From the NCBI RefSeq assembly GCF_013294065.1, contig NZ_JABSNM010000003.1:97351-161350 (forward strand): a DNA stretch of 64,000 bases. Reading direction: 5' to 3'. Position 1 is the stretch's first letter. Each line of letters starts with the position of its first letter. Of this stretch, positions 1 to 7,280 are shown piece after piece. A program made the translations under genes and the position numbers. The DNA comes from Sphaerotilus uruguayifluvii. Lineage in GTDB: Bacteria; Pseudomonadota; Gammaproteobacteria; Burkholderiales; Burkholderiaceae_C. A model generated the notes under the pieces. The model saw nothing but the letters and a program-made list of their open reading frames with translations. It was not told the origin of the DNA and ran no database searches.

Positions 1-355
1 TCGACGTGGCCGGGCTGCTCGGTGCGGCTCATGCCGCGATCGGCGCCGCGGGGTGAACGTCTTGCGGTGACACATGCGACGCTCTAAGTGTTCTTTCGGG
101 GGGGTGCTCATGTCACGCGACAGAATGAGCACCCCCCCCCCAGCGTCTCGACGTGGCCGGGCTGCTCGGTGCGGCTCATGCCGCGATCGGCGCCGCGGGG
201 TGAACGTCTTGCGGTGACACATGCGACGCTCTAAGTGTTCTTTTTGGGGGGTGCTCATGTCACGCGAAAGGAGAGCACCCCCCCAGCGTCTCGACGTGGC
301 CGGGCTGCTCGGTGCGGTTCATGCCGCGATCGGCGCCGCGGGGCGGGGCGTCTTG
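1..355. repeat. Tandem ~145-bp repeat, 2 full copies plus a partial third
   Basis: Units start at 1, 148 and 291, and each opens with TCGACGTGGCCGGGCTGCTC. The first two are almost identical over their whole length. The third keeps about 55-65 bases before diverging into the 3' end of the gene at 319-672. Each full unit carries that gene's last codons, a short spacer and a G/C-rich inverted repeat (98-111 with 125-138; 246-256 with 273-283). The pattern suggests duplication of a gene 3' end together with its downstream hairpin. The array may continue beyond the left edge. Confidence 0.85.
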
Positions 356-672
356 TGGTGATCGGCGGCCCACTCCCCCAGGTCATCGGCGATGCCTGCC
401 GCAGCGCATGCGGCCGACGCAGCCAGGCGAATCAGGGTGCCGCGGTCGGTGGCGGAGAACAGGGGCATGCCGTCTTCCGTCTCCCGCTCGATCTCGTCGC
501 GCTCGATCATCTGCACCAGGAGGCCGGCGCCTGCGATCAGATCGCGGATCTTGCCCAGCGCGTCGAGAACCGGACCAGCCGGCAGCGATCGCACGCCGCC
601 AGGCTCGACCAGGCGGACAGGGGCAAAAGCCGGTCCCGCCATGCGGGCCGATTCGGTACGTGAATGATTCAT
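319..672 (-). CDS. Hypothetical protein of the integrative element, 117 aa
   Basis: No family recognised. The ATG at 672 has a good ribosome binding site (AAGGAA about 7 bases upstream). The protein has a short Pro/Arg-rich start, a predicted helical middle (around VLDALGKIRDLIAGAGLLVQ), an acidic stretch and an Ala-rich helix. It looks like the small helical cytoplasmic proteins common on Burkholderiales genomic islands. It is the last of three same-strand small genes and its final codons lie inside the tandem repeat at 291-355, so the repeat units to the left are copies of its 3' end. Function unknown; probably real because of the ribosome binding site and operon position. Confidence 0.55.
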   Translation of the reverse strand: MNHSRTESARMAGPAFAPVRLVEPGGVRSLPAGPVLDALGKIRDLIAGAGLLVQMIERDEIERETEDGMPLFSATDRGTLIRLAASAACAAAGIADDLGEWAADHHKTPRPAAPIAA

Positions 673-768
673 GTCGGTTCCTTTTGACGCGGCGCAGCCA
701 TGCCGCGGCGTAGCCCTCGACAGGTCGGGGCCGGGTGATGCGGTTGAAGGCCAGGGGCCGGATGCGAG

Positions 769-852
769 TCAGGCGGGCGCGCTGGCGCTGGTGGCGGCCC
801 GGATGTCGCGCCGGTCCCAGCGCCACGGGCCAAGGGCGCGCGTCGCGCTCAT
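769..852 (-). CDS. Possible 27-aa micro-ORF overlapping the upstream stop codon
   Basis: An ATG at 852 overlaps the TGA of the gene at 849-1166 (ATGA), and the frame stays open for 27 codons of Arg/Ala/Ser-rich sequence. It fills part of an otherwise unexplained 176-bp gap before the next gene. A competing longer frame, starting at 859 and running into the next gene, contains a stretch reading RPLAFNRITRPRPVEGYAAA that also looks protein-like. Which frame, if either, is used cannot be decided from this sequence. Confidence 0.2.
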   Translation of the reverse strand: MSATRALGPWRWDRRDIRAATSASAPA

Positions 853-1166
853 GCTGCACCCCCGTGGCGCAGCACCTCGGAGCGGATGAACCGTTCTTCC
901 TCAGTGGCAGTCGTCACCCCCGTGTCGCCGGCCAGCTTGCGCCCGAAGTCGCAGCGCCAGGACAGCAGCGCCAGCGCATCGGACAGAACGCACGTCAAGG
1001 CGGTAGGTTCGAGCGTGTCGCGCACCAGCTCGCGCAGCGCGTCGGCGTCTCGCTCCAGGTCGGAGAACAGCAGCGCCAGCGCAGCCAGCGTGCCGGCCGG
1101 TGCGGTGTCATCGGCGCATGCCGCAGCGCCAGCCGGCACAGGGCTGGTGATCTTGTCGGGGTGCAT
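849..1166 (-). CDS. Hypothetical protein of the integrative element, 105 aa
   Basis: No family recognised. Start chosen at the ATG at 1166, preceded by GGGAGGG about 8 bases upstream; an upstream extension would overlap the preceding gene. The N-terminus is disordered and Pro/Ala-rich. It is followed by an amphipathic acidic helix (LFSDLERDADALRELVRDTL) and a second helix with WRCDFGRKL. There are no catalytic motifs or membrane segments. Its start is 2 bases past the stop of the gene at 1169-1399, so the two are probably translated together. Likely a cytoplasmic accessory protein of the element. Confidence 0.5.
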   Translation of the reverse strand: MHPDKITSPVPAGAAACADDTAPAGTLAALALLFSDLERDADALRELVRDTLEPTALTCVLSDALALLSWRCDFGRKLAGDTGVTTATEEERFIRSEVLRHGGAA

Positions 1167-1168
1167 GC

Positions 1169-1399
1169 TCAGGCCCTCCCGCAGACGGCCAGGCGGTCGG
1201 ATGCGACCAGCTCGGCAGCCTTGGCGCGCAGCTCGGCGCGGCACAGGGCAGCACGGGCCGCCGCACGCTGGCGGGCCACGCTCAGGGCGAAGGCGCGGAC
1301 CTGCTCACGGGCAGGCAGGCAGAAGGGGATGAAGCGGGCGGCACTGGCGCAGATGTGCGCAGCCGCCGTGCCGATGTGATCGGCCGGGGTCGTGGTCAT
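1169..1399 (-). CDS. Hypothetical protein of the integrative element, 76 aa
   Basis: No family recognised. The ATG at 1399 has a GGAG about 9-12 bases upstream. The protein is almost entirely helical and rich in Ala and Arg, with several cysteines that do not form a recognisable metal site. It is the first gene of a short leftward operon with the genes at 849-1166 and 319-672. Its promoter must lie in the repeat-rich region to its right; a 10-bp inverted repeat (1465-1474 with 1520-1529) sits about 65-130 bases upstream of the start and could be an operator. Confidence 0.45.
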   Translation of the reverse strand: MTTTPADHIGTAAAHICASAARFIPFCLPAREQVRAFALSVARQRAAARAALCRAELRAKAAELVASDRLAVCGRA

Positions 1400-1464
1400 G
1401 CTCTCGGCTCCGTTGTGAGCTTGAGGAACCCACACGCGACCCTTTCCACGGGGTAGCGGGTGGA

Positions 1465-1529
1465 CTGGCGGATGTTGGAAACACGGACAACGTCGTGCCG
1501 CACGCCTTGCGAACGTGCGCATCCGCCAG
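1465..1529. repeat. Perfect 10-bp inverted repeat upstream of the small-gene operon
   Basis: CTGGCGGATG at 1465-1474 is the exact reverse complement of CATCCGCCAG at 1520-1529, with 45 bases between. It lies upstream of the leftward small-gene operon, so it could be a pair of half sites for a regulator or a folded leader. No T-tract follows it. Function is inferred from position only. Confidence 0.4.
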
Positions 1530-1696
1530 CCCGAAACGCGAAGTATCCGGGCATGACAAAGCCGCACTTCGGGGCGGCATCCGCGTTGTCTTAGGTGTTT
1601 CCAGCACCTTTTTTCAGACTAGCACAGAAGTTCGCATGCGTGCGCGTTAGTTCGCATCAAGCCCGCGAACAGGTCACGATGCTGTGCGCTCTTGAC

Positions 1697-2130
1697 CGGC
1701 CGGGCCTGCCGGTCCCGTGGCGCCACCGCAGCTAGGCTGACGCACCCGGCGCACCGCCCGGCCACCAGCACCAGGAGGCAGGCCCTCGACCTCGACCAGC
1801 TCGGCGCCGGCCGGCCAGCAGCGCCAGCGCCTCGACGTGCTCGCGGCCGGGCCTGCCGGCCCCGTGGTGCTGCCGCAGCCAGGCTGACGCAACCCGGCTC
1901 GATCGGCGCCGGCCGGCAGCAGGCGAGCGCCTCGACGTGCCCACGGCCGGGCCTGCCGGCTCCGTGGTGCAGCCGCGGCCAGCGCACCACCGGGCACGAT
2001 CAGCGCCCCTGCGGTCCGCTGCTGGCGCTGGGCGCCGGCCACCACAGCACCAGGAGGCAGGCCCTCGACCTCGACCAGCCCGGCACCGGCCCGGCCAGCA
2101 GCGCCAGCGCCTCGACGTGCCCGCGGCCGG
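1697..2130. repeat. Imperfect dispersed repeats, three to four units
   Basis: A core GGCCGGGCCTGCCGG followed by a CCGTGG-like end occurs at about 1698-1720, 1845-1867 and 1945-1967, with a truncated copy at 2125-2130. CGCCTCGACGTGC precedes the later copies, at 1828, 1928 and 2108. A separate segment (CACCAGGAGGCAGGCCCTCG and following bases) is duplicated near 1769 and 2049. The spacings differ (about 147, 100 and 180 bp), so this is a decayed mosaic and not a clean tandem array. Confidence 0.6.
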
Positions 2131-2403
2131 GGAGGGGCGTAAGGCCACCTGCTCGCGCACTGTTCGCCAGCACCCGCAGAAGTGCGCCAGGAGGCGAGGC
2201 CGGACCGATCCAGAGAACTGCCCGTTATCAGTATCACCCCCTTAGGAAAAGGTCCATGAACAGCGGATGACCGGGGGCCGAATTACCCGCGGTGGAGGCG
2301 GCCAGGAGGACCCGGCCTCCCCCCGGGTGGCGACTGGTGCGACTCGGTCGGCCACCGATGCGACAGAAGAGAAGAAGGAAGGTGTCCTGTCCTCTCTCCT
2401 TCC

Positions 2404-2464
2404 TGTTCCCACCTGTTCCCGATCTGTTCCCGCTGCCTCCCCCCTTTGTTCCCGATCTGTTCCC
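2404..2464. repeat. Five TGTTCCC heptamers phased to the DNA helix
   Basis: TGTTCCC starts at 2404, 2414, 2425, 2447 and 2458, giving spacings of 10, 11, 22 and 11 bp. All copies therefore fall on the same face of the helix. Several are extended to GATCTGTTCCC. A less G+C-rich patch follows at about 2490-2530. This arrangement resembles iterons or a multi-site operator of an element-encoded DNA-binding protein. The sites lie downstream of the integrase gene, inside the element. Confidence 0.5.
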
Positions 2465-2860
2465 GGTGCGCTTCCTGCCCGTCAAGGGCGGCCTATGTCA
2501 TTGATTCCATTGGGAAATCATCCCGTCGCAACCACTGCCCCGGGATGTTGTTCCCGATGCCGAGTGCAGTTCGCGGGGGAAATTCGCCTGCTTTTCCTCT
2601 TGGCGCACCCCTTCAGCCCGGCCAGATGCCGCGCGCAGACAATCCCGCCGCCGCCTTCCCCGGCGGCCAGCAGCACACGCCCACAGGCCGGCCGACCTGC
2701 CCAGACCCAGCCCACACGACACGCCCAGCACTGCCCCCGCTGTCCTGTCCAGATGGACGAAGCCCGGCACGGGGCCGGGCTGGTGGCATGCACAAGGGGC
2801 TGCAGGTCGGACCGTCGGCGCACGACAGCCAGGCCAGCACCAGGAGGAAGGGCGGCCCGA

Positions 2861-4141
2861 TCAGGCGGCCCGGAACGGGATCACCTCGGCACCTCGCCGC
2901 AGCGTGTCCAGGTAGTCGGCCCATGCCTGCATCATCTGCCGGCGCTGCTTGAGGTACTGCGCCCGGTCATAGGCCGACCCAAGCGGCCCGCTCTTGGCGT
3001 GCGCCAACTGCGCCTCTATCCACTGCGGATCAATGCCCGGCAGGTTCTCCACGATGATCGTCCGGGCCAGCGCCCGGAACCCGTGTGCCGTCATCTCGTC
3101 CGAGCCATAGCCCAGCCGTCGAAGTGCACTGTTCAAGGTGTTCTCGCTGATCGGCAAACTCCCGGTGCGCAGGCTCGGGAAGCAGTAGACCCCCTCACCT
3201 GTCAGGGGCCGCAGCTCCTGCAGCAGCTCCACAGCCTGACGCGCCAACGGGACCAGGTGATCCGCCCCCCTCGCCTTCTGCTGCTTGGTGCGCTTCATCT
3301 CAGCAGACGGGATCGCCCACATTCCCGCCGACAGGTCCAAGTCTTCCCAGCGCATCCGCCGCACGTTCCCCGGGCGCTGGAAGGTCAGGGCCGCGACCTT
3401 CAAGGCCACCACCACCCACGGCATGCCGTCATAGCCGTCGATTGCCCGCAGCAGCTCGCCCACCTTCACAGGGTCGGTGATCGCCGCGTAATGCGTGGAA
3501 ACAGGCGCCACCAGGGCGCCACGCAGATCGGCTGACGGATCACGCTCGGCGTGCCCCGTGGCCACGGCATACCGACAGACCAAGCCGAAGGTCTGCTTGA
3601 CCCTCAGCGCCGAGTAGCCTGCCCCGCGTGCCTCCACCCTGCGCAGCACCTGCAGCAGCACGGGGGCAGTGATCTCGGGAAAGGTCATTCGCCCCAGCCA
3701 CGGGAACAGGTCGCGTTCCAACTGCAGGCGGGACCGTCGGGCATATGTGGTGCTGACCTTCGGTTCATGGACCAGCGCCAGCCATTCCAGCGCCACGGCA
3801 GCGAACGATCCCGGCAGAGGCTTGCCCGCAGCCTCCAGGGCGGCCAGCTCCTGCCGCTGCTGCTGCTCGGCCTTCTCTTCCTTGCGTGCTTCGCTCGGGT
3901 CGATCCCCTGAGCCAGTAGCGCCCGCGCTTCCTCTCGTCGTGCCCGTGCCATCGCCAGCGACACCTCAGGGTACACGCCGAGGCTGATCCGCTTTTCCTT
4001 GCCCCCGTGCCGGTACTTCAGGCGCCACCACTTCGCCCCGTTCGGTCGGATCTCCAGGTATAGCCCGCCACCATCGGCCACCTTTCGGGGGCGATCTCCG
4101 GGGGCAGCTTTGCGGATTGCAAGGTCAGTCAGGGCAGACAT
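2861..4141 (-). CDS. P4-type tyrosine-recombinase integrase
   Basis: Site-specific recombinase that integrates and excises the element at the adjacent tRNA gene. The 426-aa protein has the three parts of P4-type integrases: an N-terminal DUF4102-like domain (residues 1-95, with DGGGLYLEIRPNGAKWW), a core-binding SAM-like domain (about 110-215) and a catalytic domain. Catalytic residues are visible: Arg256 (TFQRPGN), Lys283, His353 and Arg356 (HGFR), His381 (LAHA) and nucleophile Tyr391 (AYDRAQYL). The C-terminus QMMQAWADYLD is characteristic of the family. The ATG at 4141 is chosen because the family starts at this point; an in-frame extension reaches 4210. Gene and tRNA lie 170 bp apart on the same strand, the classic arrangement for integration into a tRNA 3' end. 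The protein looks intact and functional. Confidence 0.95.
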   Translation of the reverse strand: MSALTDLAIRKAAPGDRPRKVADGGGLYLEIRPNGAKWWRLKYRHGGKEKRISLGVYPEVSLAMARARREEARALLAQGIDPSEARKEEKAEQQQRQELAALEAAGKPLPGSFAAVALEWLALVHEPKVSTTYARRSRLQLERDLFPWLGRMTFPEITAPVLLQVLRRVEARGAGYSALRVKQTFGLVCRYAVATGHAERDPSADLRGALVAPVSTHYAAITDPVKVGELLRAIDGYDGMPWVVVALKVAALTFQRPGNVRRMRWEDLDLSAGMWAIPSAEMKRTKQQKARGADHLVPLARQAVELLQELRPLTGEGVYCFPSLRTGSLPISENTLNSALRRLGYGSDEMTAHGFRALARTIIVENLPGIDPQWIEAQLAHAKSGPLGSAYDRAQYLKQRRQMMQAWADYLDTLRRGAEVIPFRAA

Positions 4142-4240
4142 GGGGGGGCAACTCTCAGACAGGGGCAACAGGTTGCCCCCGATGTTGCCCCTTCCGTTTC
4201 CCGGCTTCAAGCGGACAAGGGCGAAGCCAAGCGGACAAAC

Positions 4241-4276
4241 AAAAAGCCCTAGATCGTTGATTTTCTAGGGCTTTTT
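4241..4276. terminator. Bidirectional rho-independent terminator between tRNA-Arg and integrase
   Basis: AAAAAGCCCTAG (4241-4252) pairs with CTAGGGCTTTTT (4265-4276), giving a stem flanked by A and T tracts that can work on both strands. It lies just beyond the 3' end of the leftward tRNA-Arg gene and should terminate its transcript before the integrase region. Confidence 0.8.
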
Positions 4277-4307
4277 GAACGAATGCGGGCAACTGCGAAT
4301 GGGGCTC

Positions 4308-4382
4308 TGGTCCCCCCGACAGGAATCGAACCTGTATCTGGCGCTTAGGAGGCGCCCGTTCTATCCATTGAACTACGGGGAG
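4308..4382 (-). tRNA. tRNA-Arg (anticodon CCT)
   Basis: A complete cloverleaf can be folded on the minus strand. The 7-bp acceptor stem CTCCCCG pairs with CGGGGGG, including one G-U pair. The D arm has stem GTTC/GAAC. The anticodon arm is GGCGC-CTCCTAA-GCGCC with CCT at positions 34-36, and the T arm has the loop TTCGATT. The CCA end is encoded (4308-4310). Length is 75 nt. It reads AGG codons. Its 3' end faces the integrase, so it is the likely attachment target; the gene itself is intact at this junction. Confidence 0.95.
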
Positions 4383-4438
4383 AGCCGCTCCCGGGGTGCC
4401 CGAGAGACCGCGATTGTAGCCCGAAGGGACGGAGCCGG

Positions 4439-5527
4439 TCAGAAGCGCCGGGCCAGCGCCAGCTCGACCTGGGTCTGGCTGCTCGAGAAGCGCGAGGCGG
4501 TGCGCACGCCGTAGAGCATCGGCACCTCGCCGACCAGCCGGTGGTCGGCATGGCGCAGCTGCAGCGAGACGCGCGTGTCCGGGCCGAGGTCGCGCGACAG
4601 GCGCGCCGCCAGCGTGACGACACGTCCCACCGGCGTGCGGGTCGCGCCCGGGCCGTCGTCGATGCCGGGACGGCGCCAGCGCTGCAGGTCGGCGCCAGCG
4701 GAGAGCTGCCACGGCCCCTGGCGGCCATGCAGCGCCACGCCGAGATGGGCGAAGCGTGCGTCGTAGTTCGTCTCGCGCCGCGGATCGGTCTTCAGCAGCG
4801 ACGCGGGCACGCTGATGATCAGCGGATAGGCGCAGTCGGGCCCCGGGCGGGCGATCAGGCGGGTGGTGCCGAATTCGAGCTCGTGCGAGCAGCCGCCGAT
4901 CGTGGCCGCGCCGCCCAGGCCGCTGTTGGACACCGTGCTGCGGCCCAGGCCGGCCACCGCGGTGACCGCCACGCCCGGCCACGGCGTGCCGCCCTGGCCC
5001 AGCAGGTCGAGCTGCCACTGGCGGTCGCGCGGACGCTCGACGTCGAAGCGCGTGAGCTGCGCGTTCAGGCCGCTGACCTTCAGGCTGCCGCGGGTCGTCT
5101 GCGACAGCCGGTCGGCCCGATGGCCCCAGGCGCTGGCCTGGACGGCCCAGCGCAGCGGTGCGGCCTCGGGCGAGGCCGCGTCCGCCTCGTCAGGCGTCGA
5201 CTGCCAGCGCAGCGAGCCTTCCCAGCCGCGCAGCCGGTGCAGGTCGCCGCCGTCATGCAGCGTCATGCCGCCCAGTCCGAGTCCGAGCCGCCACGGCCCG
5301 GCCTGGCCGCTCAGCGCCAGACGGTCCTGGTCGGCGGCCTCGCGCTCGCTGCCCGCCAGGCGGCCGAGCGCACGGGTGAAGTCATGCCCGAGCTCGACCT
5401 GCCAGCGCACGCCGGCCGCCGGCGGCTCGTCGATCAGCGGCAGCGTGTCGAGCGGCAGCGCCAGCACCGGCGCGGCGGCCAGCGCCAGGGTCGCCGGCAG
5501 CAGCGCCGGCCGCAGACGGGCGGACAT
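4439..5527 (-). CDS. Predicted secreted outer-membrane beta-barrel protein, 362 aa
   Basis: No named family recognised. It has a Sec signal peptide (about residues 1-23, ending VLALP), then alternating beta-strand patterns with aromatic girdle residues throughout (for example WRLGLGLGGMTL and WQLSAGADLQRW). It ends in Arg-Arg-Phe, and the terminal Phe is the usual signal for BAM-mediated outer-membrane assembly. It starts 6 bases after the lipoprotein gene at 5534-7120, so the two form an operon and probably a complex or exported pair at the outer membrane. Channel, receptor and structural roles are all possible. Confidence 0.6.
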   Translation of the reverse strand: MSARLRPALLPATLALAAAPVLALPLDTLPLIDEPPAAGVRWQVELGHDFTRALGRLAGSEREAADQDRLALSGQAGPWRLGLGLGGMTLHDGGDLHRLRGWEGSLRWQSTPDEADAASPEAAPLRWAVQASAWGHRADRLSQTTRGSLKVSGLNAQLTRFDVERPRDRQWQLDLLGQGGTPWPGVAVTAVAGLGRSTVSNSGLGGAATIGGCSHELEFGTTRLIARPGPDCAYPLIISVPASLLKTDPRRETNYDARFAHLGVALHGRQGPWQLSAGADLQRWRRPGIDDGPGATRTPVGRVVTLAARLSRDLGPDTRVSLQLRHADHRLVGEVPMLYGVRTASRFSSSQTQVELALARRF

Positions 5528-5533
5528 CGCGGA

Positions 5534-7120
5534 TCAGAAGGTCACGCGGCCCTGGATCGACACGCCGCCGACTTCGGCGGCGGTGACGGTGCTGCCCGGC
5601 GTGCGCACCGTGATGCGCGAGACGCCCAGGCGGGTGCCGTCGGCCTGGCGCAGGTCGGCGCCCGTGCCGACCATGCGCACCCGGAAGGTGCCGGTCTCGG
5701 TCAGCACGCGGTCGATCAGCGTGGTGTTGTCGGGGAAGCGCTTGCGCAGGCCGGCGGCGAGCTTCTGCAGGTCGATGCCGACGCCATCCGAGCACGAGCA
5801 CAGGATGTTCGAGCTCAGGTCCGCGAACGGCGTCGCGCCGGTGCCGATCTCGATGCCCGCGCCGGTCTTCATGTAGAGGTGCAGCCCGGCATCGCTCTCG
5901 ATCTGCGCGCGCACCCGATCGGTCTCGTCGCGCAGCAGCGTCACGCCGGACAGCCGGGCCTGCAGGATGCCGCCGGTGGTGGTGTTCTCGATCTCGATGC
6001 CCAGCGTCAGGCCGGCGCCCTTCTTCGGGATCGCCAGCCGGGTGGCGTCGATCGGCAGCTTGACGTAGTCCAGCGTCGCCAGCGTCTGGCCCGACAGCGT
6101 CAGGCCGGACTGGAACTGCGCCAGCGTCGCGGTCGTCAGCTGGCCGGAGACCGGGGCGATCTGCACCTGATCACCGGTGACGAAGACATACTGCGCGGCC
6201 GTCAGCGCGCTGGTGTCGGCCAGCCGGGTGCGCGCGACAGAGACCTGGGTGCTGTCCTTCAGGTCGACCTGGGAGATCAGCGTGCGCACCGCGTTGCTGC
6301 TGATCAGGTCACGCGCAGCGCTCAGCGAGGCCGCCGACCGGGTCTGCTGCGCGATCGCGGCCAGACCCTGCGCCGCCAGCTGGGCGGCATTGGCCAGCGC
6401 GGTCTCGTCGAGCGTGTCACGGCCCTTGTTGCCCTCGCGCAGGCCGCCCAGCGCCGCGGCCTGCACCAGCGCCTGCAGGCCGCTGTCGCTGGCGAAGACC
6501 GACGCGCCGCTGCCACGCACCTGTTCGGCCACCGCGGCGACGGCGCCACGGAAGGCCGCAGCCGGATTGCCGCCGGTGTCGGCGCTCAGCTCGGCGATGT
6601 CGACGAGGATCTTGGCGATGGCCGCGGCCGTCGTCGCGCGGGCGCTGTCCTTGGTCGGATCGAAGGTCGCGACATCGACGCCCGACAGGCCCAGCCGCTC
6701 CAGCACCGTCTGGAACTCGGCATCGGACAGGCCGCTGACGACCTTCATCGTCGTGAACGGCGAGACCACCATGCTGCCGGCAGCGGCGATGAACTGCCCC
6801 GGCGGCGCCTTCAGCGTCGTCAGGTCGTAGCCCGTGCCGGCGACCGAGGCGAGCCGGCCGCTGCAGGCGGCGGAGAACGCGTAGGCGCCGAGGCTGTCGG
6901 TGACGGCGCTGAGCTCGCCGCCGTCGAGCGCGCCGTTGCCGTTGTCGTCGCAGAACACCGTCGCGCCGACGACCAGGTCATCGACCAGCACGCCGCTGGA
7001 GGCCGAGGCCGCAGGCGTGGTCGGCGTGGTCGGGCTGCTGGTGCTGTCACCGCTGCCTCCGCAGGCGCTCAGACCGAAGGCAAGGACAAGGGAGGCGGGA
7101 AGAAGGCGCAGGGCATGCAT
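5534..7120 (-). CDS. Predicted outer-membrane lipoprotein with an N-terminal SdrD-B-like segment
   Basis: 528-aa lipoprotein: a signal peptide with lipobox LSAC (lipidated Cys20), then a Ser/Thr/Pro linker. A short calcium-type segment follows (FCDDNGNGALDGGELSAVTD, around residues 57-76), typical of SdrD-B or carboxypeptidase-regulatory-like domains in bacterial surface proteins. The long middle is helical and Ala-rich, and the last ~200 residues look beta-rich. A CSCSD cluster near residue 425 may form a disulfide. The ATG at 7120 has AGGAG 9 bases upstream. It is followed after 6 bases by the barrel gene at 4439-5527. Function unknown; probably surface-exposed. Confidence 0.65.
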   Translation of the reverse strand: MHALRLLPASLVLAFGLSACGGSGDSTSSPTTPTTPAASASSGVLVDDLVVGATVFCDDNGNGALDGGELSAVTDSLGAYAFSAACSGRLASVAGTGYDLTTLKAPPGQFIAAAGSMVVSPFTTMKVVSGLSDAEFQTVLERLGLSGVDVATFDPTKDSARATTAAAIAKILVDIAELSADTGGNPAAAFRGAVAAVAEQVRGSGASVFASDSGLQALVQAAALGGLREGNKGRDTLDETALANAAQLAAQGLAAIAQQTRSAASLSAARDLISSNAVRTLISQVDLKDSTQVSVARTRLADTSALTAAQYVFVTGDQVQIAPVSGQLTTATLAQFQSGLTLSGQTLATLDYVKLPIDATRLAIPKKGAGLTLGIEIENTTTGGILQARLSGVTLLRDETDRVRAQIESDAGLHLYMKTGAGIEIGTGATPFADLSSNILCSCSDGVGIDLQKLAAGLRKRFPDNTTLIDRVLTETGTFRVRMVGTGADLRQADGTRLGVSRITVRTPGSTVTAAEVGGVSIQGRVTF

Positions 7121-7244
7121 GGGGGGACTCCTGGGAACGGCTCGGGCGATCGTATCGACGCCCCCGTTGCCAGAAATGCCGGGAAAGGCGAGCGATCGTC
7201 CGCCAATTCCCTCTGCAGCCGCCCGATCCGGCAGATCCGGCAGA

Positions 7245-7264
7245 TCCGACGCGATCGCGTCGGA
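7245..7264. promoter_or_regulatory. Perfect 20-bp palindrome upstream of the lipoprotein gene
   Basis: TCCGACGCGATCGCGTCGGA is exactly self-complementary. It sits in the 160-bp gap between the end of the diguanylate cyclase gene and the lipoprotein start, 125 bases before the lipoprotein ATG, next to a GGCAGATCC duplication at 7230-7247. It could be a dimeric operator for the lipoprotein-barrel operon or a terminator stem for the cyclase gene, but no T-tract follows on the minus strand. Confidence 0.4.
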
Positions 7265-7280
7265 CTCGGTCCGGGCCCGG

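Larger units (their letters stand above)
1400..2860. other. Repeat-rich gap without a convincing gene
   Basis: Between the small-gene operon and the integrase no frame shows convincing coding character. Open frames exist on both strands, but they are Arg/Pro/Gly-rich, change frame between repeat units and lack good start contexts. The stretch holds the 10-bp inverted repeat at 1465-1529, a dispersed repeat family at 1697-2130, phased TGTTCCC heptamers at 2404-2464, and a less G+C-rich patch around 2490-2530. Islands of this type often carry their origin or regulatory region near the integrase, and this would fit, but that is inference. Confidence 0.55.

Noticed and set aside
1-355. Repeat array considered as a CRISPR
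   Set aside because: Units are ~145 bp and nearly identical along the whole length, without short repeats separated by unique spacers, and no cas genes are present.
1674-2237. 187-codon minus-strand frame in the repeat-rich gap
   Set aside because: It runs through repeats with inconsistent phase, lacks a ribosome binding site and is only Gly/Pro/Arg/Ala.
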